A DNA stretch of 64,000 nucleotides from Cheilinus undulatus (GCF_018320785.1 NC_054886.1:32161732-32225731); one strand, 5' to 3'; shown: positions 35,608-53,978, counted from the stretch's first letter. Numbers and translations: made by a program. Notes: a model not told the origin generated them from the letters alone.

Positions 35608-37208
35608 TCCTTGTGCCCTGCTCAAATTTACTACCCGTTGGACTCCTTCGGGGCAAAAATGTGCACGTACAAAAAAACTGCCATTAAATCACTGTACATC
35701 AATATTTTTTTCTACTTTTTTTAACCCTTTAGATGCCAGTTTGATTATTTTAAATATTTATGTTTTAAATAAAAAACATAAAAAATGAATTATTTTATAT
35801 ATAATAAATAGTGGAAAGAAGGGGCTTTGGTGCTGATAAGAGTCTTAGATGGGTCAAAGATTAGCGACAAAATTGAATTGATTGCAGTTGTTTTTTTTTT
35901 TTTTTGTAGTGCCAGCTTTAACATTAGGGCACCCTCTTTACACCTTCAAGGCAAAAATGTCCATGTACCAAAAACCTGCTATTAAATCACCATCCATCAA
36001 TATTTTTTCTGCCTTTTTTTCATAAATCTTTTTAACAAATTCAGACCTGCTCAAAGCTACAAAAAAATTCAATAATTCTCAGGATTGTAACCCTTTTAAT
36101 GCCAGTTTGATTATTTGAAATATTTCATTTTTTACTGCAAAAAAATGCAAGAAGTGAATTATTTTCCATATAATAAATAGTAGAAAGATGGGGCCCTGGA
36201 GGTGATAAGAGTCTTGGATGGGTCAAAGATTAGCAACAAAATACCCTCAGAAATACCCTCCTGACATCTTCGAGGCAAAAATGCCCCCATTGACTTCCAT
36301 TAAAACCACGTTTTTTAATCTCACTGTCACTGCAGTATAAAATCATGCATTCTTTAATGTCAGCATTTCAATGTGAAGAAGTCTAATGAAATTTGACATT
36401 TTTACCGTATTCTACCAGATTCAACCATTTACTCATTGTAGGACCATGCATGAAATTCTTGTATTTTTTCCTGTTATATTATGGAGAGTTTGTGTAAGTT
36501 TAAAAGGGTTAAAATTCTGAGAAATATTGAAATTTGGTAGTTTTGAGCAAGTCTAAAGTTGTTAAAGAGATTTATTAAAAAAAAAAAAAAGGTAGAAAAA
36601 ACTATTGATGTATGCTGATTTAATGGCAGTTTTTTTTGGTTGTTTTTTTTTTAATGTACATTTTTGCCTCGAAGGTGTCCAGAGGGTACCCTAATGTTAA
36701 AGCTGGTGCTAAATAAAAAATAGAAGTGCAATAAATTCAATTTTGTTGCTAATCTTTGACCCATCCAAGACTCTCATCAGTACCAAAGCCCCATCTTTCT
36801 ACTATTTATTTTATGGAAAATAATTCACTTTTTGTGGGGTTTTTTTTTTTTTGTAGTAAAAAAATATTTCAAATAATCAAACTTGCATTTAAAGGGTTAA
36901 AATCTTGAAAATTATTGAATGTTTGGTTGTTTTGAGCAGGTCTAAAGTTGATCTATGGTGATTTAATAGCAGTTTTTCTGTATGTGTAGATTTTTGCCTC
37001 AAAGGTGTTCAGGGGGTACAAAATTCATTGAGAGAGTATGAATGACATTTAAGAGTAAAACATGTTGGATTTCGTAAATTAACTAGAAAGAAAATTTCCT
37101 GTGAAAATTCATGCCACAAGCTGTAAAATTGACAAAATGATCACAAATTAAAAAAAAAAAAAAAACATTGAGAAAAATGGCTAAAAATGCCCGATGAGGG
37201 CTCAAGGG
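35608..37208 (+). mobile_element. piggyBac-like non-autonomous element, full length
   Basis: Flanked by perfect TTAA at 35604-35607 and 37209-37212. Left TCCTTGTGCCCTGCTC; right, reverse-complemented, CCCTTGAGCCCTCATC. The interior repeats the words ACCTTCGAGGCAAAAATG and, inverted, TTTTTGCCTCGAAGGTGTCC, plus TTGCTAATCTTTGACCCATC, so it consists of diverged inverted and direct sub-repeats. Shares sequence with 16796-17640. Confidence 0.85.
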
Positions 37209-37249
37209 TTAAATCAGGAACACTCTCGTCATACATTTAACCGTTTTAT

Positions 37250-37500
37250 TGACTTGCAAAATGAATCTACAGTTTATTTGTTGGAGAAGGCTCTGCTCTA
37301 AAGATGCTCCTTGGGTTAGTCAAGCTAGAAACTCCCATGTGGATAGATACATTTATGATAATGCACAGTGAATACAATCATAATAGATCAGTTCAAAAGC
37401 AATGGATCCATAGTAGCATGAGGGTGAACAAGCTTTATTCTATAAAGGAGGAGGCTGGGGTGGAGGAGGTGATCCGCATTATTGCAGGCAGGGATTTGTG
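37250..37500 (+). repeat. Dispersed repeat containing one 42-bp unit
   Basis: GCAAAATGAATCTACAG, GGAGAAGGCTC and TAAAGATGCTCCTTGGG match the sequence before the minisatellite at 61301. Here the AAGCTTTATTCTATAAAGG unit occurs once (37430-37471). Confidence 0.75.
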
Positions 37501-38436
37501 AGAAGTACGTCATATTTAAATACATTGCTGTGATTGGCTGTGAGAGCTGTGAGGCGATTATTATTATCAGCTGGCCGTCAGCTGATCACAGCTGGGCGTG
37601 TAAGTACCATGTCCTGCATAAACTAACAGTATAGGCCTTATTTTAAGGTGTGGTGGTTGCTCTGCTTAGTCGATGTAAAACATTCAACTTTCATTATCCA
37701 CAACTGAAGTAATAATTTTTGGTCCATTGCTACAGCCTTGCTCTTAAACCTGCCATATGTGAGGGTGCTTTGTTGTGTACAAAAACAGACATATCATCCA
37801 GTTTAAGCTGAAACTTTGGAGAATGGTTGCATCAAGCTGTTGCCGAGCTATTATCATTTCAAGTCATTTTTCTGTCCATCTGATTGAATGTAAATCAAAT
37901 ATTTATTCACTTTTAGCTCTTTTTTTCTCATGTGTTACTGATTTAATTGACAAACTGCTTTAAAACTGTTTAGTAAAGATTTCCTCATATCTCATTATTT
38001 TTATGGAGTTTACCGACGCCTCTGCAGCACAAATGTTTATCCATTGGTCGTCCAGTTACGGCTGACTTTACCGTCAGCCTCTGTTTACAGGGTGATTGGA
38101 GTTTATTCTGAGGGGAAAGATGTGGACCAAGATGCGTATGGATCTGTTATTCTACTTCTTTAAATTCAAAGGAATACAAGGGAGTAAACCTGCAAATAAA
38201 TACTGTCAAACACTTCCACTTTGAATGGTTTCTACTTTTCTAATAGGACAATGTTCATACATTTAAATTTGGTGCTTGTTTAATTATAAACAACTGCAAA
38301 ACTACCCAGGATAGACATATGGGAAAGAATTTTTTTACATGTTTATGATGGGAACATTTTTACTTATTTCCAGTCTCATATGGATTGGTTTATTTAAGTA
38401 CTCTAAGGTATTCTGAAGAACCACATTGACATAAAT
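37501..38436. other. Intergenic, nothing recognised
   Basis: No exon, RNA gene or bounded repeat identified. Confidence 0.4.
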
Positions 38437-39352
38437 ATTCAGACCCTTTCCACTATGTAAGCACCTTTGGCCACAATTACAGTCTTTACCTGAGTCTTTC
38501 TGAATATGTGGAAACAGGTTTTGCACACCTGGGTTGGGGGATTTTCTGTCATTCTTCTTTGCACATCCCCTCAAGCTCAGGTTGGAAGGGAACAGTCAGA
38601 CGTTCGATCGGGTTCTAGTCAGGCCTCTGTCTGGGCCGCTCTGGGATATTCAGAGTTGTCCCTAAGCAGTTCATTGAGGATATCTCTGCACTCTGCTCCA
38701 TCCAGGTTTCCCTCAACCCTGGTCAGTCTCCCAGTCTCTGCTGCTGAAAAACACCCCCACAGTGTGATGCTGCCACCTCCATGCTTCACTGTTGGGATGG
38801 TACTGGGCAGGTGACGAATAGAGCCTGGTTTCCTCCAGACATAACATTTAGAATTTAGGCTCAACAGTCCAGTCTTGAATTCATCAGATGAGAGGATGTT
38901 GTTCCTGAGAGTTCTGCAGTTGCAGTGACAATCAGGTTTTTGTCCCCCATGTATTGGCTGGATGACCAGCTCGTGGAAGAGTCCTGGTTGTGCCAAACTT
39001 GAGAATTCTGGAGGCCACTGTGCTCTTGGGAACATTCTGCATGGAAGAAATGTTTCTGTAGTTTTCCCCAGATCTGTGCCTGTCAACAATCCTGTCTCTG
39101 AGCTCTGCTGCTCCTTTGACCTCATGGCTTGGGTTTATATCATTTTCAGCTGTGAGGCCTTCTGTGAGGAGAGGTGTATGCCCAGTCAGTTTAATTTACC
39201 ACAGGTGGACTCCAGTGAAGGTGTGGAATTTCACTTTATCTTTATAAGAAACTGAGGGTAGATTAATGAGAGTAAAAATGAATTTTAACTACTGTAGCAT
39301 CAGGCTGCAACAGAGCAAAACTAAAACAAGTGAAGAGGTCTGAATGCTTTAA
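38437..39352 (-). mobile_element. Tc1/mariner relic, internally deleted
   Basis: The minus strand encodes a Tc1 transposase C-terminal part, including YVWRKPGS and [20 protein letters not shown]. The plus strand starts with ATTCAGACCC and ends with GGTCTGAAT, inverted ends known for one fish Tc1 family. The N-terminal part is mostly deleted: the central DNA jumps from the [12 protein letters not shown] region to GAATTCTGGAGGCCACTGTG, close to the 5' end of the gene. Inactive. Confidence 0.8.
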
Positions 39353-40779
39353 CATTCCTACTCCATTAAACCAAACTTAAAGCCACACCTCTGGAGACTG
39401 CAGTGCTCAAAACTTGTGTAATCTACTATCTTTTCAACTATTAATATCCTGGATGTACAGAGGGATAATATCATATCATGCGATCCTCCACGGGGTCAAA
39501 TTAGACACAAAACATTTGAAATCACGCTTTCTTTTCATCAAATGTGGAAAACTTCCAGGGAAAGAATTGGCAGGACATGAATTTCACTGACCCAACTGTG
39601 TTTTTTCGGACAGATGGCTCTTCTGTCACATAATTTGGATGAAGTTATAACAAAATAAAACCGTGAAAGCCCTGCCAACGGACCCCAGAGGCCTTGTGCT
39701 GTTTCTAACACGTTTCTAGACCCAAGTGATTTCAGGCAGCTCAGCAGTCAGCGCTGCTATCCATAAAACCTGAGCTACAAGAGCTGAAACAGAGGAACAG
39801 ACTATGTTTTATACCAAAAATAGGCTTTATTATTAAGTGCACACATGACCATAACATCATTTATGAATACAGGAAGTTTACACGTTAAATAGTAGAGACA
39901 GAGATCAACCTCTTCGGTGAAACATGCTTCTGAACCTTAGTGGTACAAATCCTATTACAATATGCATTGAACTGTTTGGTTGTACAGTACTGTGCACAAG
40001 TTTTAGGCATGTAGGGCACTGAGGATTCACCGTGGGGCCCGGCATGCCATGAACCGGGGTTGTAGAGTGGGACAGCCTGAGTCAAACTGAACACACGTCG
40101 ACTCACTTGTGTGTCACTTTGTAGCCAAGGCCAAACTCAACAGCATCACTTTTGTCCAGGCTTTTTCACCTGTTTCAGGTTTCAGGCCCTTGGGACATCT
40201 ATGGCACAACCAGGGGCTTGGAGAAGGGTTTAGTTGCAGCTGCAGCCGCTCTAAACCACGCTCCGTACAAAACGCCCCATTGATCCATACAATAAATTAA
40301 TCCTAACCCTAACCAGTGGAATTTAAATGCTAAACCTAACCCCAGGAAGCTAATTAATTGAAATATACACCTGCCACAATGAGCTACCCCTAAATCTAAC
40401 CAGTGGAAATTAAAATGCTAAACCTAACCTAAAGCTAATTAAGGCCTATCTTAACTAATCTAAGTTAACCTTAAATTAAGCAAATAACACAAGTGGGTGT
40501 GTTTTGTAGGGGGTGTGGTTTGTACGGTACCCGCAGCTGCAGTTGGGTATTAATGGGAGCTTGTGCCAACCCTACTACCCGCCTGGGTGATGCTCTAGGG
40601 CGTACTTTCTCGTCACATCCACCCCTTACTCCACCCTAAAAGTGTGAACTTTGTAATTTTATCAACAGATTATTTTCTGGTAATATGCAAGGACATCCAG
40701 AGCACGACCAGAGTTGTCTTAATCTTCCTTCCTTCTCAATGTTTATTTTATTTTTTTATTTTTTATATAATGTTCATTA
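39353..40779. other. Intergenic with short Tc1-like end
   Basis: At 39983-40015 TACAGTACTGTGCACAAGTT matches a Tc1-family terminus. At 40290-40490 a few CCTAACCCTAACC / AACCTAACC words form a weak simple repeat. No coding exon seen. Confidence 0.45.
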
Positions 40780-41075
40780 CCTCCACCGAGGAGGTCATGT
40801 GATCAGGAGGGTTTGTCACGAATAGTGACGGATATTGGGAATGACAAACACCGTGGAGGTAAACACGTGGTGGACGCCTGGAGTAGAAGCCATGGGAGAA
40901 GAAGCACAGCTAATGGTGGTGGAGGCTGCCTGGTGATGTCAGAATATGCAAATTACATAACTGAATTTACTCCCATCACAAAGTTTGGGTCATACTGAAG
41001 ATTTTTTAAAGGCTTCTTTACTATTGGGTGATGGGGCTAATGGCAGAGGTCTGCTCTCTCTGAGTGCTTTTCTAG
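40780..41075 (-). mobile_element. Composite dispersed repeat, copy 2 (partial)
   Basis: ACCTCCACCGAGGAGGTCATGTG at the left and GGCAGAGGTCTGCTCTCTCTGAGTG at the right match the ends of 52116-52800. The middle differs or is deleted. Confidence 0.6.
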
Positions 41076-42126
41076 TTTGTATAGGGACAAGTATGTCAAC
41101 CGTTGCCACAAACTACAGCATCCGTAGCTTGAGCTAAATTGCAATGTCCGTCTCTAGCTGGGCTTTTAAAATACATAACTAATTTTTTAACTAATTAAGT
41201 TGCCATTAAGGTGATCAATATCCCAAAATACTCAGTCCTGCAGACCCACTAGTGTCTAGTATCATCTGTCCAGTTGAAGGGAGACTGGAGAAGTCTACCG
41301 CTGAGCTAAGAGGCTAGCTCAGCCACTCTAATATATTTAAAAAACCCTACTTGTCACAAATGTGCTTTTCAGTCAACTACTATCAATCAAGTAAACCTTG
41401 TAGGGGAAACTACAAAGCAATGATGTGCCGTTCACAAACGAGCCCGTGCTAACGACTCTTTTATGCTAGCCACAGTAGCTAGCGCTTGTTTGAGTGCCAG
41501 TTTCTGTTCCTCCATCCTTTGTCATTATTAATCCACATTTTAAAAGCTAAATTGGTACCAAATGAAGAGCCACTGGAGAGCCAAACAACCAGCTATGCTG
41601 AGCTGAGCCAAATGATCCGGATCACTTAAAAGACACAATTCCTTTTAACAAGTCAGGGGCCAGTCATGGTATAGTGGCTGTCATTTAGCAGGGAAACAGT
41701 TGAAGTTGTGTTAAAGACTGCTAATGCAGAGGGAGCTGCTACTGGGCGGCTTACTTGTAATGGACCACTCATGGGCCCTCATTTATTTCCAGGATGAGCC
41801 CAGGCCATACCTGCTATTCAGTTGCTTACTTTTTGTTTTGAATTGATGATCATCTACATTAAAAATGACACTCCATAAAGTGTATTTCATAAACAAACAA
41901 CCAATATTTTAGTTTCAATGATAATTTTGAACACTATGAGGGTGAAAAGCTGTTAAAAGTGCCCTTCCTGGTTTGCGCTGTGAGCAGTCCCAGTGTGCTT
42001 TACGAGTACCACACAGCACCAACCAGGAACGCCACTATTAAATGGTTTTATCCATTGTTTAAGATTCATCCATGAAACCAAAATGTTGGATTACTCTTTA
42101 GTAAATAATTCTTACGGATTGCTGCT
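41076..42126. other. Intergenic, nothing coding recognised
   Basis: At 41428 GCCGTTCACAAACGAGCC resembles a word at 31158 (GTCGTTCATGAACGAGCC), possibly parts of one repeat family. No exon seen. Confidence 0.4.
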
Positions 42127-42132
42127 TTTATT
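42127..42132 (-). terminator. Candidate reeld1 poly(A) signal
   Basis: AATAAA on the minus strand, about 195 nt beyond the reeld1 stop at 42326. Confidence 0.5.
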
Positions 42133-42325
42133 GTACACCTGCCCTATTGACAAAAATTTGGGTAACCTTGGCCCATATGAATGTGAACCTACATAGGCAT
42201 CTGTTTTGAGATAACCAGTGCTTGACATTTTAGTCTAGTTTAATTGTTGGACTCCTGAATTAAAGCCATGTTTTGTAACTAAAACTGTCTTTGTTAGTAG
42301 TATAGCTGGTTGATGACTAGTTTCT

Positions 42326-47710
<5,385 letters not shown>

Positions 47711-48299
47711 TTACGTAAAGAGAGGCAGAAGAGACAGGTGATAGAATCTGACTACATTCAAGAATCCCTATTTGTCCTAAATGTTTAAAACATTTTTTTA
47801 AAGGACGTCCCGGCCATCTGGAGGCTCTGTGTTAGATTAACAGTTAGCAGGTTGTCAGAATGCCACTAAGGCAAACAAACTAGAACAAAGGCCTTCTCAT
47901 CATGGCCGGTGGATTATAGTTATTGTAGCAGAGTTTATCAGTCCAATCCAGACTTTAGAAACAGTGTAGCCACATTTGAAGGCTGTTTAACTTCCAGCTG
48001 CACATTTTCGTATCCATGCTAGTGTGTAGACTCCCATTATCTGTGTTTGAATAAGGAGGAGGCTCTTATGACACTAACATGAACGTTTTATGCAAAATTT
48101 GACATGAATTGTCAAATTAAGGTCTTCTTTATGGTGTTAGTTTGAATAAATGCAAAACTAAGAGGCTCCAACATGGAACTAAACCTCTTGGTTTATTCTG
48201 AAGAAGAACGCAGAAGGACATTTGATAATGCTGTAGTATGTAGCCTTATGAAAAAAAGATAAACCACTTTTCATAAAGGAATTGAGATTGGTCAACAGA
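47711..48299. other. reeld1 upstream sequence, nothing recognised
   Basis: Sequence directly 5' of the reeld1 ATG. No promoter motif that I would rely on. Confidence 0.35.
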
Positions 48300-50285
48300 A
48301 GAGAAAATTAAGGCAGAATGTGGAGAAAAAAGGGATAAAACCGGCAAAAATGAGCAAAAAAAATGTTAAAAGGGGTTATGAGTGGCGAAAATGGGCTCAC
48401 AGACAGTGAAATTTGGTTAAAATTGGCAAAAAGAAGTGTAATATTGGTGGAAAGGAGTCAGAGAAAGTCAGAGAAAGAGGCAACAACAGATTGAAAGTGG
48501 CAAAGATGGGAAGAAAAAGTGGTGAAATGGGTTTTTAAAAGTAGAAATGGGTAAAATAGGCAGTTTGGTTAGAAAAATTGTTCAAAAGTGGTAAAAATCA
48601 GTAGGAAAGAAGGTGAAATGGTTTTTAAAATGGCTGAATGGGTTTGAAGTGGCAAGAAATGGGTTAACAGTGGCAAAAATTGGTTAAAAGTGGCAAAAAT
48701 AGGCAGAACATGTGATAAAATGAGATTTTTAAAGTAGCTGAATGGGTTTGAAGTGGCAAAAAATGGGTTTAAAGTGACAAAAAATGGTTGAAAGTGGCAA
48801 AAATGGGCAGAACATGTGGTGAAATGGTTTTTGAAAGTAGCTGAATGGGTTTGAAGTGGCAAAAAATTAGGTTAAAAATGAAAAGAAAAAAATGTCGAAA
48901 GGGGATATAAGTGTCAAGAATGGGTCAACAGGGCAACAATAGGCAGAAAGTGGTAAATATGGGAGGAAAAAGTTGTGGAAGGTTTTGAAAGTGGCTCAAA
49001 AGTGGTAGAAGTTGGTGGAAAAGGTTGTGAAATGGAATTGTAAAGAGGCAACAACGGTTTAAGAGAGGCAGGAATGGGTTTAAGTAGCAAAATTGGGTTT
49101 CAAGCAACAAAAATGGTGGCTCAAAATTGCTGAAAAGGAGAAAACATAGGAAAAAATGGGCAAAACTTAGGAAAATGGAAAATTGTAGTAGAAAAGACAG
49201 GCAAAAAAGTTGTGGGAAGGTTTGAGAGCGGGAAAATGGCTTAAAAGTGGCAGACATTGGTGGAAAAGGTGGTGAAATGGGACAGTAAAGGGGCAACAAT
49301 GGTTTAAGAGAAGCAGAAGTGGGTTTAAGTAGCAAAATTGGGTTTCAAGCAACAAAAATAGAGGCTAAAAATTGCCAAAAAAAAAGGGGTAAAAATAGGA
49401 AACATTGGGCAAAACTTGGAAAAAAACAGGCAAAAAAGTTGTTGGAAAGTTTGAGAGCAGGAAAAATGGCTTTAAAGTGGCAGACCTCAGTGGAAATTGT
49501 GGTGAAATGGGAAATTAAAGTCGCAAAAAATGTTTTTAAAGAGCAGAGATGGGATTAAAGTGGGAACAATGGGTTAATGTGGCGGACATGTGCAGCACAA
49601 ATTATGAAAAATGGTTCAAATGCAGCAACAACTGGTTAAAAGTGCCAACAAGCAGTCAAAATATGTAAAAATGGCAAAATTGATGTACAGGCAATTTTAG
49701 TGGCAAAACAGGTGAAAAGGTTGTTGAAGGGTTTAAAAATTGAAAGGTGGCCTTACCCCTTTAAAGCCAGTTGTATCATATTTGATACGCACTTTTTGAT
49801 TCCTCTATCTAATCAAAATGATTAACAATTTCCTAAAAAAATGTTGTATGCAACCATATAAATGATGAAAATGCCCTCCAGTGGATTTTCAGTTTCAAAC
49901 ACTTCCTAATGTATCAAATATGGTACAAAAATGTATATGTGAAATTGTATGGCCTTATGTCTTTGTCTGGATCTCAGTTAAATAAACATCTCATTTCCAC
50001 ATTTCCAGAAAAATGGAATATGGTTATTATTTGAGGTATCAGGCTTAAAGGGTTAAAGTGTTTGAAACTGGCAGAAAATGTCCTGAAATGGGATCAAAGT
50101 GGCAAAAATGGATGAAAAGCATCAAAAATGGGTTTAAAGGTGCCACAAATAATAATTCCAACATCAGAACCCAAGAACAGTTAGACACACTTTCAGCCCC
50201 AAACTGAAGTAACCATTAGCCGGGATGCTAGCATCAATGCTACTGACCATTCACACGCTGGCATCAGTAAATCACACCAGGGCAG
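48300..50285 (-). mobile_element. hAT-related copy with long TTTTTGCC array
   Basis: A long run of AAGTGGCAAAAATGGG-type words, the complement of the TTTTTGCC array. At 50215-50285 ACCATTAGCCGGGATGCTAGCATCAATGCTACTGA matches, inverted, the 5' part of the nested hAT at 12331-13385 (positions ~12470-12520). Both termini are lost or decayed. A piggyBac MITE is inserted at 49757. Confidence 0.65.
49757..50052 (+). mobile_element. piggyBac-like MITE, 296 bp
   Basis: The left end CCCTTTAAAGCCAGTTGTAT and the reverse-complemented right end CCCTTTAAGCCTGATACC are inverted repeats. It is flanked by TTAC (49753-49756) and TTAA (50053-50056). It splits the TTTTTGCC array, so it is younger than that array. 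Confidence 0.85.
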
Positions 50286-50703
50286 GCCTGACTATAGTTC
50301 CATATATTTAACAGGTTAAATACATTTAAATACGGCAGCTAATCTGGCCTCAGAATTATCGTGACGGTAAATATCCACCTCTTCTTTTAAACAAAATGAT
50401 TTTCTTAGGTGTCAACTTTCATCAGATTAGACTGTTTTTATTCTCACTATTCTAAAAGTGGATGCCCTAACTGAATGCATTCATATAATTTTAACTCCCA
50501 TATTGGCAAGAAAATTTTGGTTTTCTTGAGATCTCTTTTTTATCCTGTTATATCAGGATGACATCACAGGTTTAACAACTAAATTCCTCAACAACATGTA
50601 AAAAAAGCAAAATGTTCACCTCACCATGGGAAACCAGCATTTTTATTCTAAAATTAAATGAAATGATAAATGATTAATGAACTCAGTCAGTGAGCATCCT
50701 TAC

Positions 50704-50870
50704 CTTATAGAGCCGTAAAAGTTAGGACGTTTGTGAAATCACACCGACTTTATGCTCTTCCTCTTCTTCTTCTTTAGTTCTGTTGTTGAATGTTCGAGCG
50801 TCTCTGGATTGTTTGACTCCCGGCAGAGAGCAGTGATGCTGTGTGACTTTAGACTTAAAGTGTGTGAGGA
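50704..50870 (-). other. Possible untranslated exon (minus strand)
   Basis: On the minus strand TATAAG|GTAAGG forms a good donor at 50704/50703, downstream of a GA/CT-rich stretch. It could be an upstream non-coding exon of reeld1. The evidence is the donor and position only. Confidence 0.2.
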
Positions 50871-51595
50871 TGAGTGTGAAGTTTGGGGGATTTGAGGGTC
50901 CAGGATGTAGAGGGAGGGGGGTGGGGGCTTAGAACCAGGACATGTGGAGCTGCAGAGCTGTGGGCTCTACCCCCACATTCTTTGCAAGACAGATGACAAC
51001 AATATAGAATTTATTACTGAGGAAGGAATATTATGCTTTTGATTTTTGCATGCAAAGAAACAAACAGTACAACAAAAGAAATAGAAACAGAGCATAGTTG
51101 GTGTTTTACATGCAAAACTGATAATTCAAAAAGCTATCCTGAGTATTTTTTCTGTCTTTTGTAAGGACAATACAGTCATGGACGAAAGTATTGGCACCCC
51201 TGGAATTTTTCTTCTGTCTCTTCTCCATGTTTGGTGTGACACACACAGGCACACAACACATGTTCACACACACACACTAACCCATGTTCATATTGAAAAT
51301 CTATGTTTATTTATGGTAGTTTAGAGCTCAGAACTACCACCATAGTCACTGTTTCCATGTTGTTAGTTTACATCCCACACATCAGATCGCTGTTTATGGC
51401 CTGAGCTCTTTTCTGCCCTCTAGTGGTGTCCTTCATTAACACATGCCGCGTACAGGCAGGTAAACTTACAAACACGCCCATGACTCATGTCTAAGTATTT
51501 CTCAGCTCTTTCAGGGGCTGGAGCTGCTCCTTATTGGACGAGAAGTGGGTACACCTTGGACTGGTTGCCAGTGCACAGTCACACCTACGGGCAAT
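50871..51595. other. Intergenic with a Tc1-like end
   Basis: TACAGTCATGGACGAAAGTA at 51171 is a known kind of Tc1/mariner terminus in fish; the body is not present. Short CA-rich stretch at 51240-51280. No exon seen. Confidence 0.45.
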
Positions 51596-51870
51596 TTAGG
51601 GGTGCGTTCACACCAGAGCTGTTTCATCCACTTTAAATTAACTCTGGTCCATTTTCCTGGATAGTCTGGTTCGTTTGGATTGGTGTGAAAGCTCACACGA
51701 ACTCTGGTGTGGACCGAACAAGCAGACTCTGGTCGGCTTGTAAACAGGGGGTCTCGGTCGGTTTGTAAACAGGGGGTCTCGGTCGGTTTGTAAACAGGGG
51801 GTCTCGGTCGGCTTCCAAACGAACCCTACTGCAGTTCGTTTGAGGTGTGAAAGCAAAGCAGACCAACTTG
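51596..51870 (+). mobile_element. MITE-like element with 25-bp tandem repeat
   Basis: Left GGGTGCGTTCACACCAGAGC; right part GTTCGTTTGAGGTGTGAAAG, inverted-repeat-like ends. Inside, GGTCGGTTTGTAAACAGGGG begins at 51731, 51756 and 51781, with a partial unit at 51806, an exact 25-bp period. Not coding. Confidence 0.65.
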
Positions 51871-52115
51871 TGAACTAAAGGCACGAAGTGGCATAAAGCC
51901 TAATGATATACGGATTTATATGTGATTTCATACTCCCAAATACATGTCAGTACGTCATTTGGCGTCTGTGTAGCCATAGCAACACGTCGTAGTCGGTGCT
52001 GATTTATTAGTCTCATGTAAATAACGACACACTGGACAGCTCACCGCCTCACTGGCTGCTCGCAATGCCCTGGTGCAAAAGCAGAAACCCGAAGACAGCA
52101 TAAATTATGAGTTTT
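51871..52115. other. Intergenic, nothing recognised
   Basis: No exon or bounded repeat seen. Confidence 0.35.
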
Positions 52116-52800
52116 TTCATTATCTCCACCAAGGAGGTTATGTGATCGGGTGGGTTTGTTAGTTTGTTTGTTAGCAACATAACTCAAAAAGTTATGGATG
52201 GATTTTGATGAAAGGAAAGGAAAGGTCAGAAATGACATAAGGAAGAACTGATTAGATTTTGGGACTGATCCGGATCACTGTCTGGATCCAGGAATTTTTT
52301 AAAGGATTCTGTACTATTGGGAGAGAGGGCTAATGGCAGAGGTCTGCGCTGTTACCACTTTACACCAGGAGATGGCCGACATGAGTAACTTCAATCCCAG
52401 CAGCATTTTGGGTGTGTTTCTATTCAGTGTTGGAGTATATAGAGTTTGAAAGACACACACCCTGTCGAGGAGACAAGTTGGAGCGTAACAGAGAGAAAGA
52501 CAGTGAATTGTAGCGAGAAAAATCACAATGCTGGGAGGAATAGAGGAATATTCACCCTCTGCCATGACTTTCAGTCGTCCAGTGAGACCATGGGTGCTTC
52601 CGCCATGACAGTCCACACGTAGCGAAGCCAATGCTTTGCCTCACCGTCTCTTCCACCCCACCGGGGAGGGAGTAATTAGTGAATGCCGTGGTGGGGGGCA
52701 CATGGGGATGGATCCAGGAATTTTTTAAAGGATTCTTCACTATTGGGAGATAGGGCTTATGGCGGAGGTCTGCGCTCTCCGAGTGCTTTTCCAGTTGTTT
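52116..52800 (-). mobile_element. Composite dispersed repeat, copy 4 (most complete)
   Basis: It runs from ATCTCCACCAAGGAGGTTATG through GCAACATAACTCAAAAAGTT, two ACTATTGGGAGA words and GAAAGACAGTGAATTGTAGC, to GGTCTGCGCTCTCCGAGTGC. It is the best template for the family also seen at 7345, 40780 and 46066. Confidence 0.7.
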
Positions 52801-53936
52801 ATGTGGTAGAAAAGACCGGCGGAAGGAGATAGATTTTCGGTTTCGTCTTCTTCTACACTGTCTTTTCTTGTTGGTTGCCTTGTGTTTGTGATGACAGCGC
52901 CCCTAGCGGGCAGAGGTTATAGGTGTTCAGATGGTTTGGTCCGTTTGACCAAGAGCGAAGAGAGATGTGAATGAAAACCAAACCAAAGGAAAGTGGAACA
53001 ATGTTGCAATTTCCATTTCAAAACGGACCGAGTCCCCCGGACTATCAGCTGTTAAAACGACCTTAGACTCCATTTTCACATTAAGGTCACAAAACTCACT
53101 TATTTGAGAAAGAGAGCGTAAAAGCGTGAGCACCTTTTTCACCAGGAATAATGACATATCTCAAATTTAAGACCCAGACAGATCACAATGTTGCATCCAC
53201 AGAAAGATCTGGAAGAAAACAGCCCCAAAAATACAGAACTTGAAGTCCCAGAGCCTGTGGGAGTGAGGAAGTTAAACTAAAGCACTTACATGCTGCTTTC
53301 ACACTGATGCACCCATATGAATAATACATTAATATCATAATAAATAATAAATCTGCAACAAGAGACATTTTACTGCACAATGACTGCTTTAATTCTTCAT
53401 GTATGTTTTATACGTCACACTTTTATGTAAGGGGAAGTTTTACTACAGATATGTTTGTTTACTACTGAATCCAGACCTCGACTCTACTAAAAAACCTCTG
53501 CTATGTCTACAAAAAGAAACACAGCACCACAAAAAATCTAACCCAATACAACACTGGAGTACTTTTATACTATTTTTATTATTTATCATCAAAACTGCAC
53601 AAAAACTGTTTTTTGTCCCTCAGGCTGCAGTGTTTGTTGGAAGAACCCATCTGAAGTGCTTATAAATGGGTCCTTAATATTGATCAACTCTTTTCTCTTT
53701 CAGTCGAGGATCATGGTGAAAAGTCTCTACGGCAGCTTTCAGCCCATCCTGTGGTCAGAAACGGCTCTTTTTGGAGGACCGCAGCAGTCAAGGTTCTGGG
53801 TCAGTAAACAAATATGGCGGGCAGTAACGTCTATGACAGAGAGATGGAGGGGCACAGGGAGGACTAATGTGGGGACAGGAAGAGTCTGAGATCCTGGAGG
53901 GGGGTGGCTACAGCTGGTGGACATCCTGGTCCAGTC

Positions 53937-53937
<1 letters not shown>
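52801..53937. other. Intergenic, no gene supported
   Basis: An open frame at 53701-53889 after a CTCTTTTCTCTTTCAG acceptor-like site is not recognisable as protein and has no partner exon. Otherwise nothing seen. Confidence 0.35.
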
Positions 53938-53968
<31 letters not shown>

Positions 53969-53978
53969 GGGGGGGGGT
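53938..53978. repeat. (TG)n then G-run microsatellite
   Basis: About 14 TG dinucleotides followed by a run of G. Confidence 0.95.

Noticed and set aside
38619..39125. Functional transposase gene
   Set aside because: The Tc1 frame lacks most of the N-terminal and central region and is joined across a deletion; it is a relic.
53701..53889. Coding exon after CTCTTTTCTCTTTCAG
   Set aside because: No recognisable protein, no matching donor in phase, no partner exon.
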